A stretch of 64,000 nucleotides of DNA, taken from positions 53,337 through 117,336 of the forward strand of contig CALEDJ010000031.1 of assembly GCA_937951485.1 (NCBI GenBank). Reading direction: 5' to 3'. The notes beneath the pieces are model-generated. The model saw nothing but the letters and a program-made list of their open reading frames with translations. It did not search any database and was not told the origin of the DNA. Within the stretch, counting starts at the first letter, position 1, and each line of letters opens with the position of its first letter. Positions 35,211-43,167 of the stretch are shown one piece after another. The position numbers were made by a program, and so were the translations under genes. Source of the DNA: an uncultured bacterium (GTDB taxonomy: Bacteria > Hydrogenedentota > Hydrogenedentia > Hydrogenedentales > CAILVY01).

Positions 35211-36077
35211 TCAAGTTCGCCTTAGCCGCCAAATCATTTCCGTGCTGTGTTCATCGAGAGGGCTTTCATCAAAATCCCCATAGACGCCTTCCACGGTGAA
35301 TCCGCATCGCCCAGCGAGATGTTCCATTTCACGCGGGCTTAACCATGCCCGGCTGAGAGAGAGTTCCCGCTCAGCGCGCACTTTTCCTCTGGCATCCACT
35401 TCCTGTATCAAGTGCCGCTCCAAAATGAGTTGCCGGAACTCATCGTATCGCGCGGCGTGATAGTGAACCAGTGTCATATTCTCTTCCTTCACCATGTATT
35501 CTCCCGCCAACTGCAGCGTATCAACCGACCCCGATGTTGCGGCGCGGGCGATTGCGGAGGGATGGGCGGCCCACATATTGAGCAGGAATATGCCATCTTC
35601 GGCCAAATGCCCACGAACACAGCGCAGGGTTCTGATTTGATCCGGTGGCGTCAGCAGATGCATGAACGTACGGTAAGGCATGACAATCAGCCGGAAGCGA
35701 TGGGAAAAAGCAAAAGTGCGCATATCGGCACGGACAAGATACAAAGAGCCGCGAAGGGGACCCACCCGCCGTTGTTTCTCGCGGCAGACATGAAGCATCG
35801 CGGCCGAAATATCCACGCCGATCACGCGGACGCCAGTCATCGCCATGGGGATGCAAATACGGCCGGTGCCGCAACCCAATTCCAACACATCGCCGCCGCA
35901 CCTCACGCCTTCCAGCACATAATACTCCGCTTCTCCAGGAAGCCCCTGGTGAATGAAGTCGTAATAAGGCGCCCATGGGTCCAATTCTGAAGCAGCCGAA
36001 ACAGCGATAGCAGACGTCGCATCGCATCCCAATCTATCCGGACTCTGTCTATTATCGGTATGGATCATTTCTGACAT
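35211..36077 (-). CDS. class I SAM-dependent methyltransferase
   Basis: 288 residues from the chosen ATG. The SAM-binding motif VLELGCGTGRICIPMAMTG is at about residues 65-83, with VIGVDISAAMLHVCRE following as motif II. The domain starts with DPWAPYYDFI. Later text (RLIVMPYRTFMHLLTP, LNMWAAHPS) fits the small-molecule or lipid methyltransferase group. The start is uncertain: several Met codons lie between 36068 and 36098 and none has a strong site. It is divergent from the coiled-coil gene. The substrate is unknown. Confidence 0.8.
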   Translation of the reverse strand: MSEMIHTDNRQSPDRLGCDATSAIAVSAASELDPWAPYYDFIHQGLPGEAEYYVLEGVRCGGDVLELGCGTGRICIPMAMTGVRVIGVDISAAMLHVCREKQRRVGPLRGSLYLVRADMRTFAFSHRFRLIVMPYRTFMHLLTPPDQIRTLRCVRGHLAEDGIFLLNMWAAHPSAIARAATSGSVDTLQLAGEYMVKEENMTLVHYHAARYDEFRQLILERHLIQEVDARGKVRAERELSLSRAWLSPREMEHLAGRCGFTVEGVYGDFDESPLDEHSTEMIWRLRRT

Positions 36078-36223
36078 GCTCGCTTTTCCAGGTATCATTA
36101 TGCCCCGACCTGTGATCGTTGAAAAACATATGCTCTCGGTTTTGCGATCTGTATTGCCCAGAGACAAGAAACCGGATCTGTCCCGACAATTGCGGTGATA
36201 TGATATAATTCCATGGAGAATCC

Positions 36224-37015
36224 GTGTCAACATCATTGAAAGCGATCATGCAGCACAAAGAAAGAGAGTTAAGAGCGGAACTGGAACGCCTGAAACAGAT
36301 GGGCGAACAACATCGTACTAATCGTGATACGATTGCTGCGCTGCTGGAAAAAGCGGACGCAAGAAAAAGCAGCCATCCTGAAGAGCGGGTACGGTGGGAT
36401 CAGGTCATTGAAAACCTGGAGTTCTGCCTGGACGAAACCAAGGCACGCCTGGCAAGTTGTGAGGCCTCCATCCTGCGCATTGAGCGCCGATTGAAAGGGC
36501 TTCTGGAGGAAGGCGTTTCAGTATCCGGTGTCTATGCGCCGGAAATTTTTCTTTTTGAAGAGCCTATGGAACGTCCCTTTGTTCCCGGCGACACGTTGGC
36601 TGTGGCCAAACGCATTCTCGAGATGCCCTCGGACGAAATGGGCCGACTTACTCTGGACGCAGTTTCGGATCTTCAGTCCCGAATCGCCGAAGAAAACGCC
36701 GCTGCTGCCGCGCATGATTCCGGGCAGATGGCTGGCCCTGTCTTGCCGGAAGAGTCATCAGCGGCATTGCCGCAGGAACCGCGAAAGCAGCAAATGCTCC
36801 GAGGCGCCATTGAGAAAATCCAGAAAAATCGAATCGCCATGCTCACTGAAGAGGAAAAGCGTCTGATAATCGCTTCACATGAACTGTTGATAAGCAAATG
36901 TGACGACACCCCCAAAGGAAGGCGACTGAGACGCATTCTTGGGGCGGCGGTGAATATTCTGGTCAGCCGCCGGCAGTTCCCCGCCCAGCGCGCCGAATCC
37001 AACAGAATCCCCTGA
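36224..37015 (+). CDS. uncharacterised coiled-coil protein
   Basis: 263 residues beginning at a GTG with GGAG five bases upstream. A TATAAT at 36204-36209 lies so close that the leader would be very short. Residues 1-100 are strongly heptad-like (KERELRAELERLKQMGEQH, then FCLDETKARLASCEASILRI). A middle segment is followed by more helix (MLRGAIEKIQKNRIAMLTEEE). No enzyme motif and no signal peptide are seen. I do not recognise the family. It is a lone gene followed by the tRNA-Leu gene on the other strand. Confidence 0.65.
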   Translation: MSTSLKAIMQHKERELRAELERLKQMGEQHRTNRDTIAALLEKADARKSSHPEERVRWDQVIENLEFCLDETKARLASCEASILRIERRLKGLLEEGVSVSGVYAPEIFLFEEPMERPFVPGDTLAVAKRILEMPSDEMGRLTLDAVSDLQSRIAEENAAAAAHDSGQMAGPVLPEESSAALPQEPRKQQMLRGAIEKIQKNRIAMLTEEEKRLIIASHELLISKCDDTPKGRRLRRILGAAVNILVSRRQFPAQRAESNRIP

Positions 37016-37063
37016 GATCACCGCAGCGTTGCTATCGTCTCCCGGAAAGCAGCGTGGGGTCAA

Positions 37064-37152
37064 TGGTGCCGGAGGCGGGAGTCGAACCCGCACGGAGGGT
37101 GAACTCCGCCGGATTTTGAGTCCGGTGCGTCTGCCAATTTCGCCACTCCGGC
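37064..37152 (-). tRNA. tRNA-Leu (anticodon CAA)
   Basis: On the minus strand the acceptor stem GCCGGAG pairs with CTCCGGC, followed by discriminator A and an encoded CCA (37064-37066). The anticodon arm is CCGGA-CTCAAAA-TCCGG, giving CAA. A long variable arm (CGGAG...CTCCG) marks a class II tRNA, and the T-loop is GTTCGACTC. All agree with tRNA-Leu. Confidence 0.95.
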
Positions 37153-37164
37153 ACCGATGGCGCA

Positions 37165-37194
37165 AGTATACTTTCAGGCGGGTACCCGGGTCAA
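37165..37194 (-). promoter_or_regulatory. sigma70-type promoter for tRNA-Leu
   Basis: On the minus strand TTGACC (37194-37189) and TATACT (37170-37165) are separated by 18 bases. The mature tRNA starts 12 bases past the -10 element. Both hexamers are five-of-six or better matches. Confidence 0.6.
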
Positions 37195-37341
37195 TTTCTT
37201 CGATGCACCAAGCACCTTCAAATTCAGTCCCCCGACAGGCTCGGGATTCCCTCTTTTTTGGTCCTTTTGCGGAGATAATTCGGACGATGTTTCCTGATCC
37301 GCACGAAAAGATTGATGTTTCATTGAGAATTGTATGGGGGA

Positions 37342-38259
37342 CTATGCGCCGCCGAATGGGCGGTCGTAACGGCCCATGATTCGGGGACCTTGAATAGTGG
37401 CCATCCAGGGGGTGTCGGCGGGATAGTGGATCCAAGCGACGTGACCGTCGAGGTAGAGCACGTTCATGCCCGCCGGGACATGGGTGGACCCGGCGATTTG
37501 CGGGGTGAGGTGGTCCCACATCACCGGGACCATGCTCTGGGCCATTGCCGAGGCGGCGGGATTATTGATGTCGGTGATTAGAAAGCGTTCGATGCCTTCG
37601 CGCAGCCGGTAGATTATATTGCCTCCGCCTGCCTGTGTGCCGTAGAACTCAGGAGAGACCTGAAAATCCCGGTCGGAGACCGCAGCCCCGGTGGCCACAT
37701 TTGCATGGGCCAGTTCGCCCAAAGGCGTGCCAACGTAATCAGGCGGCTCAAATCGCCCCCCGGGTCCGCTGCCGATCATGTCGTCTTTCGGCCCCAGGAA
37801 GTTCACCGTCTCAAGGAAAACCCAGCCTGTATAGTTGAATGGCGACTTGATCAGTTCTTCAGGTTCTATCACGCCGTTGTTGTTCCCCGTGGACAGGCTG
37901 CCCCTGCGCGTGCCGGTGTCGTAACGTTCCAGCGGACCCGTCCCGGTGTGTGACGGACACCAGACCACCGTCAGGTCGGTCAGGTATTCCGGATATATGG
38001 ACGGCCCGTTGAAGATCATCGTGTCTGAAAGCCGCCCGTGCACATCACGGATCATACGCGGCGGATACAAACCGCCGCGCGACTCGCCCGCATACATTTT
38101 GAACGAAAGGCCGATCTGGCGGAGATTGTTCGCACAGGACGCGCGTCGCGCGGCTTCCCGCGCCCGGGACAACGCAGGCAGCAATATGGAGGCAAGAATG
38201 CCGATAATGGCGATCACCACCAGCAATTCAATAAGCGTAAAACCTTTTCTGGGGAACAT
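37342..38259 (-). CDS. DUF1559-type pseudopilin
   Basis: 305 residues with a type IV prepilin leader: MFPRKG cut before [19 protein letters not shown], with Glu at mature position 5, then the [18 protein letters not shown] helix. The rest is the DUF1559 globular region found in large paralogous sets in planctomycetes and relatives; it ends with [21 protein letters not shown] is three bases before the ATG. A second paralogue lies at 51996-52901, sharing the block [19 protein letters not shown]. The function is unknown; it is processed by the prepilin peptidase and probably surface-associated. Confidence 0.9.
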   Translation of the reverse strand: MFPRKGFTLIELLVVIAIIGILASILLPALSRAREAARRASCANNLRQIGLSFKMYAGESRGGLYPPRMIRDVHGRLSDTMIFNGPSIYPEYLTDLTVVWCPSHTGTGPLERYDTGTRRGSLSTGNNNGVIEPEELIKSPFNYTGWVFLETVNFLGPKDDMIGSGPGGRFEPPDYVGTPLGELAHANVATGAAVSDRDFQVSPEFYGTQAGGGNIIYRLREGIERFLITDINNPAASAMAQSMVPVMWDHLTPQIAGSTHVPAGMNVLYLDGHVAWIHYPADTPWMATIQGPRIMGRYDRPFGGA

Positions 38260-38518
38260 GATCCTCCTTTGATTGATTCTGTAATTGCAGAAACCGATCC
38301 GCGCATTTCCGCCTTTGAAAACAGGACGATGAAAATCAGACGGGATTCAAGCACTCGCACTCATTGGCTATGAATTCATCGTATCACCTGAATTTCCTCA
38401 TGTCAACGCACAAAATTCAGCATATCGCACGATATTTGAAACTATCACCGGAAATATGGCATACCATTGCCGGATATTCGGATGGAATTATCCATATTAT
38501 AACGATCGAAGGCAACCC
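38260..38518. other. divergent intergenic region upstream of the Rrf2-mtaB pair
   Basis: 259 AT-rich bases between the pseudopilin (minus) and the Rrf2 gene (plus). It holds the small palindrome described at 38482-38495. No gene is supported. Confidence 0.5.
38482..38495. promoter_or_regulatory. small inverted repeat, candidate Rrf2 operator
   Basis: ATGGA and TCCAT flank the four bases ATTA with no mismatch, 24 bases before the ATG of the Rrf2 gene. Rrf2 regulators bind AT-rich palindromes and often control their own operon, so autoregulation is plausible. This is inference; the repeat is short. Confidence 0.35.
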
Positions 38519-39124
38519 ATGCGACTGTTTTCCAAAGGCGCGGAATATGCCATTCGCGCACTGATGATTGCCATTGAGCAGGGCCTGGACCGGCGTATTG
38601 CAGCGCCGGAAATCTGCGCGCGCGCGGATATTCCCGAAGCGTTTGCTCGCAAAGGTTTTCAGCAACTGGTACACGCAGGGATTCTGGAAGCTGTGCGCGG
38701 TCCGGGGGGCGGTTACCGTTTGTGTGCCGCGCCGGCGAAGGTGTCGCTTTGGAACATCATCACCGCCATGGACGGCTTTGAACAGTTTGGACGGTGTCCG
38801 CTGGGGGTGGGCTGTGAAAAGGTGCTGCATGCAGCCGACAGGAAAAAGTTTTTGTGCGAATCGTGTACGGACTGTCATCCGCGTTGCGGCTATGAAAAAA
38901 CCTGTCCCTTGCATGACCTGTGGCGCGATGTGCGGCGCACGGTTATCCCCCGGTTGGCGAATACAACCCTTCAGGACATTGTTGATCGCTACGCATCCGC
39001 GGGCGAAAAAGCCATGGAATTCGACGCCTCTATTGCGGCTGCATCGCAATTCCCCCCGGATCACCCGAGAGATAAGAGGAAAGCACCTTTACGCCCCAAA
39101 CCGAATACGAACAGGAAGAAATAA
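38519..39124 (+). CDS. Rrf2 family regulator with ferredoxin-like cysteine motif
   Basis: 201 residues. The winged helix of the Rrf2 family is clear: MRLFSKGAEYAIRALMIAIE, IAAPEICARADIPEAFARKG and VRGPGGGYRLCAAPAKV. IscR-type members use three Cys at C-x5-C-x5-C. Here C93 and C99 keep the first spacing, then comes an insert with C113-x2-C116-x2-C119-x3-C123 and C129, the spacing of a ferredoxin [4Fe-4S] site. A cluster-sensing repressor or activator is likely. A Lys-rich tail ends the protein. AAGG is six bases before the ATG. Its stop overlaps the mtaB start by one base (TAATG), so both are translated together, and the regulator probably answers to redox or cluster state for the methyltransferase. 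Confidence 0.88.
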   Translation: MRLFSKGAEYAIRALMIAIEQGLDRRIAAPEICARADIPEAFARKGFQQLVHAGILEAVRGPGGGYRLCAAPAKVSLWNIITAMDGFEQFGRCPLGVGCEKVLHAADRKKFLCESCTDCHPRCGYEKTCPLHDLWRDVRRTVIPRLANTTLQDIVDRYASAGEKAMEFDASIAAASQFPPDHPRDKRKAPLRPKPNTNRKK

Positions 39125-40494
39125 TGGCCAAGCGATTTACCGGGCTGACAATTGAGAATCCAGATGACCTGATTTTCGGCAGCGCGCCCCATCCTGTGCA
39201 AATCACCCCTGAGATAGTGGCGGGCGGGGGTGAAACCCTTCCTGAATTGAACTACACATTGCCGCATGGCTCAGAGGTGAGCGAAGCAACGCTGGACAAG
39301 GTCCGGAATACTTATCGTCAGATGGCGGCAAGCGCATTGCTGCGGGCGATTGAACTGGAAATCCCCCGGTGCGTTATCGAGATTGAACTGGTATTCGAGA
39401 TGACCCTGAACCCGGAATGGGGTGAGGCGATCATCCGGGATACGCGGGAAATTATCGAGGAATACAAGGAGCAGGGCGTTCACACGGCGTTGCGCGCGAC
39501 TGTTGCAGACATCCGCGATCGCACCCGTCCCCCGCGCAACCGGAGTGGCGAAGAGACGGCGCTGGTGCTGGAGTCCTTTGAACGGTGCGCACCGCATGCG
39601 GACATCCTGTCAATTGAGAGCACAGGCGGCAAGGAGGTGTCGGACGAGGCCCTGCTGATGTGTGATATCGGCGGAGTGACCTTCGCACTTGGGCAACTGG
39701 GTTCCAACGACATGGAATTCTTGTGGAGCCGCATCGTCGCGATTGCGGAGAAACACCGCAAGGTGGCGGGCGGTGACGCGGCCTGCGGCTTCGCCAATAC
39801 CGCCATGCAACTGGCGCGGCAGCGCATGGTGCCGAAAGTGCTGGCGGCGGTGGTGCGCGCCGTGGGCGCGGCGCGTTCGCTGGTCGCCGTGGAATGCGGT
39901 GCGCGGGGTCCGGACAAGGACTGCGCCTACGAAGGCCCGATGATCAAGGCAATCGCCGGCATTCCGATCGCCATGGAAGGCAAATCGGCGGCCTGCGCCC
40001 ATTCCAGCCACATCGGCAATGTGGCCATGTGCTGCTGCGATTTGTGGAGCAATGAATCCACGCCCTATACGCAGTTGTTCGGCGGATTCACGCCAGCGGT
40101 CAGCCTGGAAGAACTGTGGTATGACTGTAAACTGATGAACGAAGCCCTGCGCGCAGGGCATGCGCAAGTATTGCAGCGGCTTCTTGCCGGTTCCGATGCG
40201 CGCAACAGCGCCGAGGCGCTCATGCTGACCCCGGAATCCGCCATCCGCATCGCCCGCGCCATCATTTCCTCGACCGACTATGCGGAACGCGCGGCGAACG
40301 CCGCCCGAGAGGCCATTGCGATCATCGAAGAGGCGGCCCAATCCGGCGCATTGACCATTGCGGCGCGCGAAGCACCGTTTCTGGATAGATTCAAGGCGGA
40401 CCTGGAACACTTTGCGGCGCTTGGCGATGACATAACGGACCACTATGCCGCGATGTATCCCGGAAAATTCATTCCGAAGGAATACGGCCTGTGA
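39124..40494 (+). CDS. mtaB: methanol:corrinoid methyltransferase (MtaB family)
   Basis: 456 residues, close to the roughly 460 of archaeal MtaB. MtaB moves the methyl of methanol to the cobalt of the corrinoid protein MtaC, using a zinc ion. Identity with Methanosarcina MtaB is visible throughout: YTLPEINY-like LPELNYTLP, SIESTGGKEV, NTAM, APRSLVA-like AARSLVAVE, DKDCAYE, GIPIAMEGKSAACAHSS, and CCCDLWSNES. The three zinc ligands known for MtaB correspond to E165, C221 and C267 here. A related substrate instead of methanol is possible. No corrinoid gene is in the window. It is convergent with the isomerase-DUF1080 gene three bases away. Confidence 0.88.
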   Translation: MAKRFTGLTIENPDDLIFGSAPHPVQITPEIVAGGGETLPELNYTLPHGSEVSEATLDKVRNTYRQMAASALLRAIELEIPRCVIEIELVFEMTLNPEWGEAIIRDTREIIEEYKEQGVHTALRATVADIRDRTRPPRNRSGEETALVLESFERCAPHADILSIESTGGKEVSDEALLMCDIGGVTFALGQLGSNDMEFLWSRIVAIAEKHRKVAGGDAACGFANTAMQLARQRMVPKVLAAVVRAVGAARSLVAVECGARGPDKDCAYEGPMIKAIAGIPIAMEGKSAACAHSSHIGNVAMCCCDLWSNESTPYTQLFGGFTPAVSLEELWYDCKLMNEALRAGHAQVLQRLLAGSDARNSAEALMLTPESAIRIARAIISSTDYAERAANAAREAIAIIEEAAQSGALTIAAREAPFLDRFKADLEHFAALGDDITDHYAAMYPGKFIPKEYGL

Positions 40495-40497
40495 CGG

Positions 40498-41949
40498 TTA
40501 CATCTCTTCAATCCGGATATTGCGGAAACGGACCACGGACCGATCGTCGTGGTTTTGCAGGCCGATATGGCCTTTCATGGATCGGGTTTGCCTGGTGCGT
40601 AGCACCTGTCCGCCGTTCATCTCGAAGATAATCTCCGGCCCCCTGGCGATAATGGTTACCGTATTCCATTGTCCGGCAGGACGCACGAGATTCTTTTCCG
40701 GAGCGACCAGAGCATAGATCGCGGCCGGCCCCTGCTTGGTGGGGGGTGTGCCGGGGGCATCGTAGATTTGCATTTCGTAGCCGGTGAATGCCGGGTTCTT
40801 CTCCGCCGCGGACCGGAAAAAGATACCGCTGTTCCCGCGTTCGCTGATTGCGTACTGCAATTCGAGGCGAAAATCCGCGTATTCCTTTTCGGTACGCAGC
40901 CAGGACCCTGTCGTTTCGGGGTCTTCCGACCACCCCTGCCCGTTGCGCCCAATCAATACGCCGTCTTCCACCAGCCATTCGCCGCCGGCAACCGCCACCC
41001 ATCCGCTGAGGTCGCGGCCGTTAAAAACCGGCATGCAGCGCTTTTGTTCTCCGCGGATTCGCAGGAGCAGATCGCGGGTAATGCGGATGGCTTCGGCTTC
41101 CTTTTCCTCGTCGTCCGGACATGACTCGATTCCCACATAGCCCGTGTAGCCGCCGTCGCGCACAATACGCATCATGCGGTGGAAGTCCGTTTCGGCGACC
41201 AGACCATCCGGTGTAAATTCCATGGACTTCGCGCTCACCGCCTTGGCCCATGGCATCATCATTTCCACAGCATCATAGCGGTTGACTTCCGGCGGGAAAT
41301 TGCCGAAGTCCGGCAGTGTGCCGAAGTTGGGCTTGTTCACCGCTTCCATCACGGAGGCAAGCCACTCCGGGTCAGACGAGGGCCCTCCGTGATTTTCAAT
41401 CGTGACGCAGATGTTGCGTTCCGCCGCGTAGTCGGCCAGTTTCGCACAACTGTCCGCCATCCACCGCCGCAACTCTTCGGGGTCGTCCGCGCCCCGCGCG
41501 TTCACGCGGATGCAACCGCAGCCTAGACAGGCCGCCGCGTCTATCCATTCCAGGGTCTTTTCCACAGCGCGCTCGCGCTGGCGTTCATTGGGCGACCCCA
41601 GTGGGCCGTTGGTGTCGAGCATAATCAGCCACATGCGCACGCCTTCATCCGCCGCGCGCTGTTTCAATTCGCCCAGATACGCCATGTCCTTCGCCTTATC
41701 CGCGAAGAACTGATCCACAAACTCGATGCAGTCAATGTCGTAGTCACGTTTCGCCACACGGGGAAAATCGAGGTTGGTCATCTTTCCGGCCCGCAGCGTC
41801 CGGTTCAGCGACCACTGCGCCAACGATATCCGGAATGGCTCATTATCGGCTTCCGCCGCCAAGGCGCGTCGCAACCCGCCGGGCAACACATGCAATGACA
41901 TGCTGCATACCGCCGCAGAGCCCAACATCAAGAACGATCTTCGTGTCAT
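40498..41949 (-). CDS. Tat-exported sugar isomerase/epimerase-like barrel fused to DUF1080
   Basis: 483 residues. A Tat signal (MTRRSFLMLGSAAVCSMSL) is followed by a xylose-isomerase-like TIM barrel at about 40-310, with metal-type residues in VTIENHGG, LPDFGNFPPE and GIESCPDDEE. From about 320 to the end is DUF1080, a concanavalin-like jelly roll also called 3-keto-disaccharide hydrolase (GGEWLVEDGVLIGRNGQG, GNSGIFFRS, PAGQWNTVTI). The two parts usually occur in separate genes. The product would be exported and act on sugars or 3-keto-glycosides. GGAGAAAGCC-like spacing precedes the ATG. Confidence 0.85.
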   Translation of the reverse strand: MTRRSFLMLGSAAVCSMSLHVLPGGLRRALAAEADNEPFRISLAQWSLNRTLRAGKMTNLDFPRVAKRDYDIDCIEFVDQFFADKAKDMAYLGELKQRAADEGVRMWLIMLDTNGPLGSPNERQRERAVEKTLEWIDAAACLGCGCIRVNARGADDPEELRRWMADSCAKLADYAAERNICVTIENHGGPSSDPEWLASVMEAVNKPNFGTLPDFGNFPPEVNRYDAVEMMMPWAKAVSAKSMEFTPDGLVAETDFHRMMRIVRDGGYTGYVGIESCPDDEEKEAEAIRITRDLLLRIRGEQKRCMPVFNGRDLSGWVAVAGGEWLVEDGVLIGRNGQGWSEDPETTGSWLRTEKEYADFRLELQYAISERGNSGIFFRSAAEKNPAFTGYEMQIYDAPGTPPTKQGPAAIYALVAPEKNLVRPAGQWNTVTIIARGPEIIFEMNGGQVLRTRQTRSMKGHIGLQNHDDRSVVRFRNIRIEEM

Positions 41950-41977
41950 GATGGCTTTCTCCTTCCATCCTCAACTG

Positions 41978-43036
41978 CTATACGTTGAAACGAAACAGGA
42001 TGACATCGCCATCCTGCACGATGTATTCCTTCCCTTCCAGCCGCATCTTGCCCAGTTCCTTCGCTCTTGCCGGCGACCCAGCCTCCATCAGATCCGTGAA
42101 GTGCACCACTTCCGCACGGATGAATCCCCGCTGAATGTCGGTGTGGATGACGCCGGCGGCGTCCACGGCGCGGGTGTTTTTGCGAATGGTCCATGCCCGC
42201 ACTTCCTGTGGCCCGGCTGTAAGAAAACTTATCACGCCGAGCATGTCATATGCCGCCTGGATAAAACGCAGACGGGACTCTTCCCCCAGTCCCAGTTGTT
42301 CCCGAAAGTCCGATCGTTCCTGTTCCGGCAGTCGCGCTATTTCCATCTCCATCGCGCCGCAAAGATCAATCAAGGGGAGATTGTTTTCATGCGCAAACGC
42401 CGTCAATCCTGAAGGATCATCCTTGCCAATGGATTCTTCACCGTAATTCCCCAGAAGCATGAGCGGCTTTTGCGAAAGGAACGAATACCCGGCAAGAAGG
42501 GGTTCTTCCTGATGGGATAGCGGGAGGGTTCGGAGGGCCTGTCCGGATTCGATGTGCTCGCGGCAGTGACACAGCAACCCGTACTCGGTGTCCTTTCGGT
42601 GCTCTTTCTCCAGCCGCTCTATTCTGCGCTCGATAATGATAAGATCGCACAACTTGAGTTCATCTTCCATAGCACTCGCATCGCGCACAGGATCCACGTT
42701 TCCCAACGGATGCATCACAGACTCGTTGTCGAATGCCCGCACCACATGAACGAGCGCATGGGTGTTTTTCAGCGCGGTCAGCGCCGCGCCGTCCAGCGCC
42801 TTCTGTTCGCCGGCCTCCTCGTTGGGCCCGATGTCCACAAACTCGAATTCAGCATGGGTGATTTTCTTGGGGTGGTGAATTGCCGCCAGCCGCACCACGC
42901 GCTGATCGGGCACTTTGATCACGGCGACGTTGGCCTCCCTGCTGCCATAGGTTCCCACCGCGGCCTGTGCGCCTGTCAGCGCATTGAAGACGGTCGTCTT
43001 GCCGGAACGTGCATAGCCTACAATACCGGCCTTCAT
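41978..43036 (-). CDS. ychF: YchF/OBG-type nucleotide-binding protein
   Basis: 352 residues, near the usual 363. Walker A is GYARSGKTT at residues 7-15. After it come EFVDIGPNEEAGE (DxxG region), the helical hairpin with RIERLEKEHRKD, and a C-terminal TGS-like domain (RAWTIRKNTRAVDAAGVIH, then QRGFIRAEVV). YchF is an ATPase bound to ribosomes and proteasome-like partners; the exact role varies. GGAGGG is seven bases before the chosen ATG; a start 63 bases upstream has a Cys-rich extension without homology. It is divergent from the PPK2 gene. Confidence 0.88.
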   Translation of the reverse strand: MKAGIVGYARSGKTTVFNALTGAQAAVGTYGSREANVAVIKVPDQRVVRLAAIHHPKKITHAEFEFVDIGPNEEAGEQKALDGAALTALKNTHALVHVVRAFDNESVMHPLGNVDPVRDASAMEDELKLCDLIIIERRIERLEKEHRKDTEYGLLCHCREHIESGQALRTLPLSHQEEPLLAGYSFLSQKPLMLLGNYGEESIGKDDPSGLTAFAHENNLPLIDLCGAMEMEIARLPEQERSDFREQLGLGEESRLRFIQAAYDMLGVISFLTAGPQEVRAWTIRKNTRAVDAAGVIHTDIQRGFIRAEVVHFTDLMEAGSPARAKELGKMRLEGKEYIVQDGDVILFRFNV

Positions 43037-43167
43037 GGCGGTTCCCTCCGTTGCCAACGAGTCGCTGGTATCGTAGCAGCCGTTGTTGCAGCGGCACAAA
43101 TTGTTTGCGTCACGCCAGCCTTCGGGCTAGACTCAAACGGCGAACGAAGCAGTGGAGGGTGAGTGAT

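Noticed and set aside
36204-36209. TATAAT just before the coiled-coil gene as a promoter -10
   Set aside because: No convincing -35 at 16-18 bases and the transcript would start at the ribosome binding site, so not listed as a feature.
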